Below, one piece after another: positions 27,215 to 35,843 of a DNA stretch of 64,000 nucleotides (its first letter is position 1; each line of letters opens with the position of its first letter). The translations under genes were made by a program, and so were the position numbers. The DNA comes from JAKOQB01 sp036824465. Lineage in GTDB: Bacteria; Pseudomonadota; Gammaproteobacteria; Burkholderiales; Burkholderiaceae_F. Under the pieces are notes generated by a model, which was not told the DNA's origin, ran no database searches, and was given only the letters and a program-made list of their open reading frames with translations. Where the stretch lies: NCBI GenBank assembly GCA_036824465.1, contig DAITAC010000005.1:27052-91051 (forward strand). Reading direction: 5' to 3'.

Positions 27215-28153
27215 ATGACGCTCCTGCCCGACGGCGCCACGCTGGTCGCGCTTATCGTTTTCGCAGTCGTGGTCACCTTCATCATCAAGGCGGTGCGGAT
27301 CGTGCCACAGCAGCACGCGTGGGTGGTCGAGCGGCTCGGAAAGTTTCACGCTGCGCTGTCGCCAGGACTGAATATCGTGATTCCGTTCGTCGATCGCGTC
27401 GCCTACAAGCACAGCCTGAAGGAAGTTCCGCTCGACACGCCGAGTCAGGTCTGCATCACGCGCGACAACACGCAGCTGGCCGTCGACGGCGTGCTTTTCT
27501 TCCAGGTCACCGATCCGCAGCGCGCCTCGTACGGTGCCAGCAACTACATTGTTGCGATCACGCAGCTCGCGCAGACGACGTTGCGCTCGGTGATCGGCAA
27601 GCTGGAACTGGACAAGACTTTCGAAGAGCGCGAGTTCATCAATCACAGCGTCGTGTCGGCGATCGACGAGGCGGCGATGAACTGGGGCGTGAAAGTGCTG
27701 CGCTACGAGATCAAGGACCTGACACCGCCCGCCGAAATCCTGCACGCCATGCAGGCGCAGATCACCGCGGAGCGCGAAAAGCGGGCACTCATCGCGTCGT
27801 CCGAAGGCCGCAAGCAGGAGCAGATCAATATTGCCACCGGCCAGAGGGAAGCCGCGATTGCCAAGTCCGAGGGCGACAAGCAGGCGCAGATCAACAACGC
27901 CCAGGGTCAGGCCGCTGCGGTGCTGGCGATTGCCGAAGCGACCGCCGAAGCAATCCGCAAGGTCGCCCAGTCCATCCAGGCGCCGGGCGGCATGGAGGCG
28001 GTCAACCTCAAGGTGGCGGAAAAGTATGTCGAGGCGTTTGCCGGTCTGGCCAGAACCAGCAACACACTGATCGTGCCGGCCAACTTCGCTGATGTCGGCG
28101 GTTTGATCGCGACCGCGATGACGGTTGTCAAAAGCCAGTCCAGACAACAGTAG
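27215..28153 (+). CDS. SPFH/stomatin-like membrane protein (QmcA type)
   Basis: One N-terminal membrane segment (ALIVFAVVVTFIIKAV), then the SPFH/band-7 domain (VPQQHAWVVERLGKFHAALS ... GLNIVIPFVDRV) and an Ala/Glu-rich coiled coil (AEREKRALIASSEGRKQ and following). It has 312 residues. It forms an operon with the NfeD-like gene 28 nt upstream. Probable role: oligomeric scaffold of inner-membrane microdomains and modulation of FtsH-type proteases, by family. Confidence 0.92.
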   Translation: MTLLPDGATLVALIVFAVVVTFIIKAVRIVPQQHAWVVERLGKFHAALSPGLNIVIPFVDRVAYKHSLKEVPLDTPSQVCITRDNTQLAVDGVLFFQVTDPQRASYGASNYIVAITQLAQTTLRSVIGKLELDKTFEEREFINHSVVSAIDEAAMNWGVKVLRYEIKDLTPPAEILHAMQAQITAEREKRALIASSEGRKQEQINIATGQREAAIAKSEGDKQAQINNAQGQAAAVLAIAEATAEAIRKVAQSIQAPGGMEAVNLKVAEKYVEAFAGLARTSNTLIVPANFADVGGLIATAMTVVKSQSRQQ

Positions 28154-28221
28154 CAATTCGTGGCCAAACCGCCCGTGGCGGTGACCGGCGCGACATTCGA
28201 CTTGTCTCTTGCGAATTCCCC

Positions 28222-30117
28222 ATGCCCGCCCCAACGATTATTGCCGGACTCAAGCAACTGCTGACGCCGCATATGCCGTTCTCGCAGATGGCGGAAGCGG
28301 ACCTCGAGTTCCTGATCATGCATGCGGAGATCACCTATTTTTCACCGGGCGAGACGATCCTCGCACCGTCCGCTGCCACGTCGACACATTTCTATGTCGT
28401 CAAGCAGGGACAAGTGCATGGCCGGCGGGACGCCGATCCCGAACAGATTGCCTTCGAAGGTGCCGTCGGCGACTGCTTTCCCGTCGGTGCTTTGCTTGCC
28501 GATCGACCGGTATCACTGACGTATGTTGCGGTCGGCGACACCTTCTGCCTCGCGCTGCCGCGCAAACGATTCGATGAACTGACGCGGCGCAGCCGCGCCT
28601 TCATGGACTACTGCAAACGTCGACTCGGCAGCCTGCTCGATCAGTCCAGAAGGCAACTGCAGGCCGCGTATGCGGCCGAAGCAAGCGCGGAGCGCGCCAT
28701 GGTGACGCGGCTGGCTGACCTGGTCCGCACCGCACCGGTGACGTGCCGCCCCGACGAGCCGCTGCGCGAGGCATTCGTGCGCATGCATGCGGCCCACGTC
28801 GGATCGATTCTGGTGACGGAATCCGACGACGAAGGCGAGCGGCTGGTCGGCATTCTGACGCGAACCGACCTGATTGGACGCGTGATTCTGCCGGAGCTTT
28901 CCCTTGCCACGCCGGTGCGCGCCGTGATGACGCCCAGCGTCCTGGCGCTCGGCGACGATTCAACCGCGGCCGATGCGACCGTGCTGATGGCCGAACACAC
29001 GATCCGGCACGTTCCGGTCATCAGGACGCTCAACGGCACGACGAAAGTCGTCGGACTGGTGTCCGAGCGGGACCTCTTCACGCTGCAGCGACTGACCGTG
29101 CGCCAGCTCGCCGCCGCGCTGCGGCGTGCGCCCGATGTCGAGACCCTTGCGACGATCGCAGCCAACGTGCGGCGTCTGTCGCACCACCTGGTCGCGCAGG
29201 GCCTGGGTGCAGCGCAGCTGACGCGCTTGATCAGTCATCTGAACGACCAGCTGACCGTCCGCATGCTGACGCTGGCGTGCCAGCGTTTCGACGTTGCCGC
29301 CGATGCGTTTTGCTGGCTGGCACTGGGCAGCGAAGGCCGGGGCGAGCAGACGATTGCGACCGACCAGGACAACGGCATCGTCCATTCCGCCGGCCGGGTC
29401 GACGCGCCGACACTGCTCCGGCTCGCCGATTGGGTCAACGTCAGCCTTGCCGACTGCGGCTTCCCACTGTGCAAGGGCAACATCATGGCGCGCAATCCCC
29501 GGTGGTGCCTGAACGCCGAACAGTGGTCGATGCTGTTCGCCGATTGGATCGACCGTGGCGATCCGGACAGCCTGCTCGCCGGCAGCATCTTCTTCGATTT
29601 CCGCGGCATCTTCGGCAACACGGCGTTGGCCATCGAACTGAGGCGCGATGTCGTCGCGCGTGCCGCGCGCAATTCGCGGTTCCTGAAGCAGATGGCGGAC
29701 AATGCGTTGCGTAATCGACCGCCGCTGTCGAGCATGTTCGAAAACCTGCTTGGCACCGATGTGCGCCAGCTAATCGACCTGAAATTGAATGGGACGGTGC
29801 CGTTTGTGGACGCGGCGCGTATCTGGGCGCTCGGCGCCGGCTTGAGCGAGACGCGCACCGTGGATCGGTTCAAACGCTTGGCCGAAGTCGCACGCCTTCC
29901 GGTCGACGATGTGGCGGAATGGGTCGATGCGTTCGAATTTCTTCAGCTGCTGCGGCTGCGACGCCAGCATCAGCACAGCGAACAAGGGATGCCGGAAGAA
30001 AACGCGAACGCAGTCGATACCGCGGCGCTGCCGCCGATCGATCGCAAGATCCTGAAGGTCGCGTTCCAGCAGGCGCGCAAGTTGCAGAAGCGACTCGAAC
30101 TCGATTACCCAGGCTAG
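28222..30117 (+). CDS. cNMP-binding / CBS-pair / DUF294 nucleotidyltransferase-like signalling protein
   Basis: It has 631 residues. Order: cyclic-nucleotide-binding-like domain (about 20-125; FSPGETILA, FYVVKQGQV), two CBS domains (about 165-290; MHAAHVGSILVTESD, MAEHTIRHVPVI), a DUF294 nucleotidyltransferase-like domain with GSEGRGEQTIATDQDNG, and the DUF294 C-terminal helical domain. Such proteins are often paired with acetate-type symporters or with a DEDDh exonuclease; here the exonuclease follows with a 2-nt gap and there is no transporter. Ligand unknown. Confidence 0.88.
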   Translation: MPAPTIIAGLKQLLTPHMPFSQMAEADLEFLIMHAEITYFSPGETILAPSAATSTHFYVVKQGQVHGRRDADPEQIAFEGAVGDCFPVGALLADRPVSLTYVAVGDTFCLALPRKRFDELTRRSRAFMDYCKRRLGSLLDQSRRQLQAAYAAEASAERAMVTRLADLVRTAPVTCRPDEPLREAFVRMHAAHVGSILVTESDDEGERLVGILTRTDLIGRVILPELSLATPVRAVMTPSVLALGDDSTAADATVLMAEHTIRHVPVIRTLNGTTKVVGLVSERDLFTLQRLTVRQLAAALRRAPDVETLATIAANVRRLSHHLVAQGLGAAQLTRLISHLNDQLTVRMLTLACQRFDVAADAFCWLALGSEGRGEQTIATDQDNGIVHSAGRVDAPTLLRLADWVNVSLADCGFPLCKGNIMARNPRWCLNAEQWSMLFADWIDRGDPDSLLAGSIFFDFRGIFGNTALAIELRRDVVARAARNSRFLKQMADNALRNRPPLSSMFENLLGTDVRQLIDLKLNGTVPFVDAARIWALGAGLSETRTVDRFKRLAEVARLPVDDVAEWVDAFEFLQLLRLRRQHQHSEQGMPEENANAVDTAALPPIDRKILKVAFQQARKLQKRLELDYPG

Positions 30118-30119
30118 CC

Positions 30120-30749
30120 ATGCCGAACTGGTTGAAACAGGTGTTCGGCCGCCGCAGCGCCGATCCTGACGAGGCGCGCTGGGTTGTGGTGGATGTTGAA
30201 ACGAGCGGCCTGGACCCAACGGCCGATGGCCTGATTTCGATCGGGGGCGTGGCAATGCACGCCAATGGCCATGTGATGCCGGGGGACAGCCTTGAGATCA
30301 TCTATCGTCAGAGAGCCGCGAGTTCGAGGCAGAACATCCTCGTGCACGGCATCGGCGTTGATGCGCAGCTAGGGGGCGCAGACCCCGAACAGGCAACGCG
30401 CGCATTTCTCGACTTCATCGGCACCTGCCCGATCCTTGCGTTCCACGCTCCATTCGACCGTGGCTTTCTGGCGCGCGCGGTGAAGATCTTCGTCAACCAA
30501 CCATTCGACAACCCGTGGCTGGATCTGGCGGAACTCGCACCTGCACTTGAACCGAAGACGAACCTGAAGGCGCTCGACGAATGGCTTGCGCATCACCTGA
30601 TCCAGGTGTCGACGCGGCACTCGGCTGCCGCCGACGCTTTCGCCACTGCGTTGCTGGCGGCCAAGTTGCTGCCCGTTGCGCGCCGGCAAGGCGCGTGCGA
30701 TTTCGGTGCGTTGCAGAAGCTGGCACGCGGAGCGCGCTGGATTCAGTGA
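30120..30749 (+). CDS. DEDDh 3'-5' exonuclease (DNA polymerase III epsilon-like)
   Basis: Stand-alone exonuclease of the epsilon/RNase T superfamily, 209 residues. ExoI motif VVDVETSGLDP (Asp, Glu), ExoII in AFHAPFDRGFL, ExoIII in RHSAAADAFAT (His and Asp). ATG overlaps the upstream gene's last bases (TAGCCATG spacing of 2 nt). Coupled to the CBS/DUF294 gene, suggesting a regulated nuclease; substrate unknown. Not the replicative dnaQ, which is longer. Confidence 0.88.
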   Translation: MPNWLKQVFGRRSADPDEARWVVVDVETSGLDPTADGLISIGGVAMHANGHVMPGDSLEIIYRQRAASSRQNILVHGIGVDAQLGGADPEQATRAFLDFIGTCPILAFHAPFDRGFLARAVKIFVNQPFDNPWLDLAELAPALEPKTNLKALDEWLAHHLIQVSTRHSAAADAFATALLAAKLLPVARRQGACDFGALQKLARGARWIQ

Positions 30750-30812
30750 CAGGCGCGCGCGCGAAGGGGCAAGCGGGTCACGCGCAGCCACGTCAGTCCG
30801 ATTGCGACCAAT

Positions 30813-31262
30813 TCACTTGGTGCGCTGCTTGAGCAGCCGCTGCTGCTGTCGTTTCCAGTCCTTTTCGGATTCGGCCTCTCTTTTTTCGAACTGTCGCTTG
30901 CCTTTGGCCAGTCCGAATTCCAGCTTGATGCGCCCTTTGGCATAGTGCAGATCAAGCGGCACCAGCGAGTAGCCGGCGCGCTCGACCTTGCCGATCAGCT
31001 TGCGGATTTCTTCAGCGCGCAGCAAGAGCTTCCGCGTGCGCGTCGGCTCGGGCTGGACATGCGTCGAGGCTGTCTTCAGCGGCGTGACATGCGCATTCAG
31101 TAGAAAGAGTTCTCCATTGCGCACGATCACGTAAGCCTCGCGCAGATGCACCTGGCCGGCGCGGATCGACTTGACTTCCCATCCTTCGAGCACGAGGCCG
31201 GCCTCGAAACGCTCTTCGATCGAATAGTCGTGAAACGCCTTCTTGTTCTGGATAATGGACAT
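30813..31262 (-). CDS. smpB: SsrA-binding protein
   Basis: Delivers tmRNA to stalled ribosomes. Start MSIIQNKKAFHDYSIEERFE; GLVLEGWEVKSIRAGQVHL; NAHVTPLKTASTH; KRQFEKREAESEKDWKRQQQ is the basic C-terminal tail that enters the mRNA channel. It has 149 residues. It diverges from ratA with 40 nt between, the common arrangement. The tmRNA gene itself is not in the window. Confidence 0.97.
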   Translation of the reverse strand: MSIIQNKKAFHDYSIEERFEAGLVLEGWEVKSIRAGQVHLREAYVIVRNGELFLLNAHVTPLKTASTHVQPEPTRTRKLLLRAEEIRKLIGKVERAGYSLVPLDLHYAKGRIKLEFGLAKGKRQFEKREAESEKDWKRQQQRLLKQRTK

Positions 31263-31302
31263 CGGTCGCGCTCTGACAACGTCCCCGCATAATCGCACGC
31301 TC

Positions 31303-31737
31303 ATGCACCGCGTCGAACGCAGCGTTCTGGTTCCCTTCAGCACCCGGCAGATGTTTGACCTCGTGGCTGGGGTCGAGGCCTACCCCGTGTTTCTGCCCTG
31401 GTGCGAAGGCACGCACGTCCGGCCGAGGTCCGACGGGACCATCGATGCGACGATCGACATACGTTATCGCGGCGCGCGCAGTCGCTTTACCACCCACAAC
31501 CGTCACGAACCTCATTCGCGCATTACCCTTGATCTCGTCGAAGGTCCGTTTCGACGTCTTGCCGGGGAGTGGACCTTCCGCCAGTTGCGCGCCGACGCCT
31601 GCCGCGTGCACTTGAGCCTGCACTACCAGTTCGCGACCGGCCTGCTCGGACGCGCGATCGCCCCGGTCTTTGAGGTAATCGCGACGTCGATGGTCGACTC
31701 ATTCACGCGGCGCGCGGAAGCATTACATGGCGAGTGA
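31303..31737 (+). CDS. ratA: RatA-family START-domain protein
   Basis: Coenzyme Q-binding/START-like fold, related to Coq10 and E. coli RatA. Start MHRVERSVLVPFSTRQMFDL; VEAYPVFLPWCEGTHV; DLVEGPFRRLAGEWTF. It has 144 residues. Overlaps rnfH by 11 nt. Despite the name in E. coli, the neighbourhood is conserved with smpB and a housekeeping role in ubiquinone function is at least as likely as toxicity. Confidence 0.92.
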   Translation: MHRVERSVLVPFSTRQMFDLVAGVEAYPVFLPWCEGTHVRPRSDGTIDATIDIRYRGARSRFTTHNRHEPHSRITLDLVEGPFRRLAGEWTFRQLRADACRVHLSLHYQFATGLLGRAIAPVFEVIATSMVDSFTRRAEALHGE

Positions 31738-32032
31738 TCCGGACCTGTTGCGCGTCGTCGTTGTGCACGCTCGGCCGGGCAATGCTGCGCTCGTCGAAGT
31801 TCGGGTCGCCGCCGGATCGACGTTGCGCGGTGCGATCGCTGCGTCTGGAATACTGAGCAACTCGGAACTTGACGGTGACGCGCTGGTGGTCGGGGTCTTC
31901 AATCAGATCAGGTCGATCGATTCGCCGGCGCGCAACGGCGATCGCATCGAAATCTATCGAGCACTGATGGTGGATCCAAAAGAAGCGCGGCGATTGCGCG
32001 CGAAGGTCCGAAGAAAGCGGAAGGGCGGCTAG
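31727..32032 (+). CDS. rnfH: RnfH/UPF0125 ubiquitin-like protein
   Basis: Beta-grasp protein of 101 residues: LRVVVVHARPGNAALVEVRV ... GDALVVGVFNQ ... RNGDRIEIYRALMVDPKEAR with a basic tail KVRRKRKGG. Starts inside ratA. Function in the family is not settled. Its stop overlaps the convergent DUF4124 gene stop by 4 nt (CTAG). Confidence 0.92.
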   Translation: MASDPDLLRVVVVHARPGNAALVEVRVAAGSTLRGAIAASGILSNSELDGDALVVGVFNQIRSIDSPARNGDRIEIYRALMVDPKEARRLRAKVRRKRKGG

Positions 32033-32577
32033 TTACACGTGCTGGCGATGCGCTCGCGCAGGCGGGCAAGCTCGCTCGCTCGCGCCGCGTCATCGAGTAC
32101 CACCTGATTGCCTTGCGGGTCGGTCTGCGCAACCCGGCGACCGTCTTCCAGTGCGCGCAGGTAGCCACGTGAACGTTCGCAGTCCTGGGCGACCTGCTGC
32201 TTGCGCGCCTGCTCTTCGCTGGCTTTCTTTTCCGCTTCTGCGCGCTCCTGCGCGCGCTTGCGGAAATCCATGTCCCGTTCGGCCAGGGTCTTGGGAGTGG
32301 CGGGCGCGGCTGCGTCGGCCTTCCTGGGCTCGACCTTGGTCTCGGGCTTGGCGGGAGCCGGTTTCTCCTCGACGACATAGACCGGTGCCGATGACTGCGC
32401 CGGAGCCGCAGTGGAAGGCTGCCGCACGATCTGGCTCGGTTTTACGGTGGCCGGTGGCGGCTGGTCCGAAAACACCAGTCGACCGCCGTCGTCCCGCCAC
32501 GCCCATTGTGCCCCTGCGGATGCGGCATAGCCGAGGATTAGGGCGGCGGCAACGGATTTGAACAAGCGCTGGGTCAT
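32029..32577 (-). CDS. Exported DUF4124 domain protein
   Basis: Signal peptide MTQRLFKSVAAALILGYAAS-AGA, then the DUF4124 motif WAWRDDGGRLVFSDQPPP, a Pro/Ala-rich linker (about residues 55-105) and a charged coiled-coil segment ending in a Cys pair region (CERSRGYLRAL ... IASTCN). It has 182 residues. Common next to guaB in betaproteobacteria; function unknown, periplasmic. Confidence 0.88.
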   Translation of the reverse strand: MTQRLFKSVAAALILGYAASAGAQWAWRDDGGRLVFSDQPPPATVKPSQIVRQPSTAAPAQSSAPVYVVEEKPAPAKPETKVEPRKADAAAPATPKTLAERDMDFRKRAQERAEAEKKASEEQARKQQVAQDCERSRGYLRALEDGRRVAQTDPQGNQVVLDDAARASELARLRERIASTCN

Positions 32578-32688
32578 ATGGCGACTCCCCTGAATCGCGC
32601 GGATTCTGCGGCCCAAGCAGCCCGGCCGCAATAGTCCATCGGACCGATCCATCACGCCTGTTGCGGCTGGGGCACCGACGCATCTGCG

Positions 32689-32694
32689 TATAAT
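32689..32694 (+). promoter_or_regulatory. -10 element of the guaB promoter
   Basis: Perfect TATAAT 25 nt before the guaB ATG, in an AT-rich patch. The only -35-like hexamer (TTGCGG, 32661-32666) is 22 bp away, so the -35 is weak or absent. Confidence 0.5.
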
Positions 32695-32719
32695 TTTGTT
32701 TTGCGTCACGAGGCTCCCC

Positions 32720-34180
32720 ATGCGGCTAGTCCAGAAGGCTCTGACCTTCGATGACGTTTTACTCCTGCCGGCGCATTCGACCGTCCTTCCCCGCGAGACC
32801 CGGCTCGCGACTCGACTCTCCCGCAATATCGCGTTGAACCTGCCGCTTGTTTCGGCGGCGATGGACACCGTTACCGAGGCGGGGCTGGCGATCGCGCTGG
32901 CGCAGGAGGGCGGCATCGGCATCATCCACAAGAATCTGAGCCCCCAGCAGCAGGCGGCTGAAGTGCTGAAGGTCAAGCGCTTCGAGGCCGGCGTGCTGCG
33001 CGATCCGATCACCATCCCGCCTGATATGCGGGTCGCGGATGCGATTGCCCTGCAGCGCACGCACAAGTTCTCGGGCCTTCCAGTGGTGGAGGGCAAGCGC
33101 GTGGTAGGCATCATCACCAACCGCGATCTGCGGTTTGAGACCCGACTCGATGCCCCGGTGCGCGACATCATGACGCCGCAGGCGCGTCTGGTCACGGTGC
33201 GAGAGGGTGCGAGCCTCGACGAAGCCAAGGCGTTGATGCACAAGCATCGCCTCGAACGCGTGCTGGTGGTGAACGGCGACTTCGAACTGCGCGGGCTGAT
33301 CACGGTCAAGGACATCACCAAGGCGACCGAACACCCAAACGCAGCAAAGGATGAGCAAGGCAAGCTCAGGATCGGCGGTGCGATCAGCACCGGGCCGGAC
33401 TCGGACGAGCGTGCCGAACTGATGGTCAAGGCGGGGGTCGATGTGCTGGTGGTTGATACCGCGCACGGCCATCATCAAGGCGTGCTCGATCGGGTCAAGT
33501 GGGCCAAGAAGAACTTCCCTCAGGTCGATGTCGTTGGCGGCAACATTGGTACGGCGGAGGGCGCACGGGCGCTGCTGGACGCGGGGGCGGATGGTGTCAA
33601 GGTAGGCATCGGGCCGGGTTCGATCTGCACCACCCGAATCGTCGCGGGCGTCGGCGTGCCGCAGATCACGGCAATCGCCAACGTGGCCAAGGCATTGGAA
33701 GGGACGGGCCTGCCACTGATTGCCGACGGCGGCATCCGTTATTCGGGCGACGTGTCGAAGGCGATCGCCGCGGGCGCCTATACGGTCATGATGGGAAGCA
33801 TGTTCGCCGGCACGGAAGAGGCGCCGGGCGAAGTCTTCCTGTACCAGGGCCGTTCCTACAAGAGCTACCGCGGCATGGGTTCGCTGGGCGCGATGAGCAA
33901 GGGCTCGGCCGAGCGCTATTTCCAGGACAACGATGCCAATGTCGACAAGTTCGTGCCCGAAGGCATCGAGGGCATGGTGCCGTACAAGGGCAGCGTACTG
34001 GCGATCATTTTTCAGCTCGCGGGAGGACTGCGCTCAAGCATGGGCTACTGCGGCTGCGGGACGATCGAGGAGATGCGCACCCGCGCGCAGTTCTGCGAGA
34101 TCACCAGCGCCGGCATGCGCGAGTCGCACGTGCATGACGTGAAGATCACGAAGGAGGCGCCGAATTACCGCATCGAGTAG
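32720..34180 (+). CDS. guaB: IMP dehydrogenase
   Basis: Rate-limiting step to GMP. Start MRLVQKALTFDDVLLLPAHS; two CBS domains at about residues 95-205; catalytic loop GIGPGSICTTRIVAGVGVP with the nucleophile Cys; flap GYCGCGTIEEM. It has 486 residues. GAGG precedes the ATG. Followed by guaA in the same direction. Confidence 0.98.
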   Translation: MRLVQKALTFDDVLLLPAHSTVLPRETRLATRLSRNIALNLPLVSAAMDTVTEAGLAIALAQEGGIGIIHKNLSPQQQAAEVLKVKRFEAGVLRDPITIPPDMRVADAIALQRTHKFSGLPVVEGKRVVGIITNRDLRFETRLDAPVRDIMTPQARLVTVREGASLDEAKALMHKHRLERVLVVNGDFELRGLITVKDITKATEHPNAAKDEQGKLRIGGAISTGPDSDERAELMVKAGVDVLVVDTAHGHHQGVLDRVKWAKKNFPQVDVVGGNIGTAEGARALLDAGADGVKVGIGPGSICTTRIVAGVGVPQITAIANVAKALEGTGLPLIADGGIRYSGDVSKAIAAGAYTVMMGSMFAGTEEAPGEVFLYQGRSYKSYRGMGSLGAMSKGSAERYFQDNDANVDKFVPEGIEGMVPYKGSVLAIIFQLAGGLRSSMGYCGCGTIEEMRTRAQFCEITSAGMRESHVHDVKITKEAPNYRIE

Positions 34181-34222
34181 TTCTGCTTCGTGGCTGGTTC
34201 GTGCCGAGGAGGGACCGCGCTG

Positions 34223-35788
34223 ATGAGCCACGAAAGAATTCTGATCCTCGACTTCGGCGCGCAGTACACGCAGTTGATCGCACGGCGCGTGCGTGAGGCG
34301 AAGGTTTACTGCGAGATCCACCCGAACGACGTCGGCGCGGATTTCATCCGCGCGTACGCGCCGAAGGGCGTGATCTTGTCGGGCAGCCACATGTCGGCGT
34401 ACGAGGAATCGACCGACAAGGTGGCGCCGGTTGTGTTCGATCTCGGCGTGCCGGTGCTCGGCATCTGCTACGGAATGCAGACGATGGCCCAGCAGTTGGG
34501 CGGCCGCGTCGAGGGTGGACACCACCGCGAGTTCGGTTACGCGGAGGTCCGCGCGCGCGGGCACACGCGGCTGCTCGACGGGCTCCAGGACTTTGCCGCG
34601 GAGCAGGACCACGGCATGCTCAAGGTCTGGATGAGCCATGGCGATAAGGTGGTCGAGATGCCGCCCGGCTTCACCTTGATGGCATCAACGGACGGCTGTC
34701 CGATCGCCGGCATGGCTGATGAAGCGCGCTCGTTCTACGGGGTGCAGTTTCATCCGGAGGTCACGCACACGCTGCAGGGGCAGGCGATCCTCACGCGCTT
34801 TGTGCGCGACATCTGCGGTTGCCACGGCGACTGGAACATGCCGGACTACGCAGGCGAAGCGATCGCGCGCATCCGCTCGCAGGTCGAGCGCGACGAAGTG
34901 ATCCTCGGGCTGTCGGGCGGTGTTGACTCCAGCGTCGCGGCCGCCTTGATTCACAAGGCGATCGGCGGCCAGCTGACATGTGTATTTGTCGATACGGGAC
35001 TGCTGCGACTGAACGAAGCAGCGCAAGTGGTCGATACGTTTCAGACTCACATGGGCCTGAAGCTGATTCACATCGACGCCAGCGAGCGTTTCATGGCGAG
35101 CCTGGCCGGCGTTACTGATCCCGAGGCGAAGCGGAAAATCATCGGGCGCGAATTCGTGCACGTGTTTCAGGAAGAAGCGGCCAGGCTCCCAAATGCGAAG
35201 TGGCTGGCGCAGGGAACGATCTATCCGGACGTGATCGAGTCGGCGGGGGCGAAGACCAAGAAGGCCACGACCATCAAGAGCCATCACAATGTCGGCGGCC
35301 TGCCCGAGACGCTGCATCTGAAGCTGCTCGAGCCGCTGCGCGAGCTGTTCAAGGACGAAGTGCGTGCGTTGGGCGTTGCGCTCGGCCTGCCGCATGCGAT
35401 GGTCTATCGCCATCCGTTTCCCGGTCCGGGTTTGGGTGTGCGAATCCTCGGTGAAGTCAGGCGCGACCACGCCGATCTGCTGCGTCGGGCGGACGCAATC
35501 TTCATCGAGGAGTTGCGCGCGAGCGGCTGGTATGACAAGACGAGCCAGGCTTTTGCTGTCTTTCTGCCGGTGAAAAGCGTCGGTGTGATGGGCGACGGCC
35601 GCACCTACGAGTACGTGGTCGCATTGCGCGCCGTGCAGACCCAGGACTTCATGACGGCACACTGGGCTCATTTGCCGCACGACCTGCTGGCGCGCGTATC
35701 CAACCGCATCATCAATGAGGTGCGCGGCATCAACCGGGTCGTTTACGACATCTCCGGTAAGCCCCCCGCCACGATCGAGTGGGAATAA
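34223..35788 (+). CDS. guaA: GMP synthase (glutamine-hydrolysing)
   Basis: Aminates XMP to GMP. Glutaminase domain with nucleophile Cys in GICYGMQTMAQQLGG and His/Glu in FHPEVTHT; PP-loop ATPase domain with LGLSGGVDSSVAAALIH; C-terminal dimerisation domain ending PPATIEWE. It has 521 residues, complete. GAGGAGGGA precedes ATG 34223. Its last codons serve as the left boundary of the accessory element that follows. Confidence 0.98.
   Translation: MSHERILILDFGAQYTQLIARRVREAKVYCEIHPNDVGADFIRAYAPKGVILSGSHMSAYEESTDKVAPVVFDLGVPVLGICYGMQTMAQQLGGRVEGGHHREFGYAEVRARGHTRLLDGLQDFAAEQDHGMLKVWMSHGDKVVEMPPGFTLMASTDGCPIAGMADEARSFYGVQFHPEVTHTLQGQAILTRFVRDICGCHGDWNMPDYAGEAIARIRSQVERDEVILGLSGGVDSSVAAALIHKAIGGQLTCVFVDTGLLRLNEAAQVVDTFQTHMGLKLIHIDASERFMASLAGVTDPEAKRKIIGREFVHVFQEEAARLPNAKWLAQGTIYPDVIESAGAKTKKATTIKSHHNVGGLPETLHLKLLEPLRELFKDEVRALGVALGLPHAMVYRHPFPGPGLGVRILGEVRRDHADLLRRADAIFIEELRASGWYDKTSQAFAVFLPVKSVGVMGDGRTYEYVVALRAVQTQDFMTAHWAHLPHDLLARVSNRIINEVRGINRVVYDISGKPPATIEWE
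35774..35788 (+). other. Left attachment site (guaA 3' end)
   Basis: The 15 nt ATCGAGTGGGAATAA encode IEWE-stop of GuaA. A near copy (12 of 15 identical, with a continuous GAGTGGGA core) lies at 42662-42676. The guaA 3' end is an established integration site for tyrosine-recombinase islands. Confidence 0.65.
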
Positions 35789-35795
35789 CCTAAAT

Positions 35796-35843
35796 CATAT
35801 GCAAAACTATTGAATATTTGTCGAGTTTTGCGTATGGTGTGGT
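35796..35843 (+). promoter_or_regulatory. Promoter and inverted-repeat operator of the abiE-TOTE operon
   Basis: CATATGCAAAACT (35796-35808) and AGTTTTGCGTATG (35824-35836) form an inverted repeat with 12 of 13 positions matching, separated by 15 nt. Within it, TTGAAT (35810-35815) and TATGGT (35833-35838) are spaced 17 bp as -35 and -10. AbiEi antitoxins are known to autorepress by binding inverted repeats at their promoter. The predicted start point falls on or next to the ATG at 35844 and no SD is seen, so a leaderless transcript is possible. Confidence 0.65.

Noticed and set aside
31303..32032. ratA-rnfH (ratAB) as a toxin-antitoxin pair.
   Set aside because: The pair is a conserved companion of smpB across proteobacteria with START and ubiquitin-like folds; a housekeeping role is more likely and nothing here indicates a toxin module.
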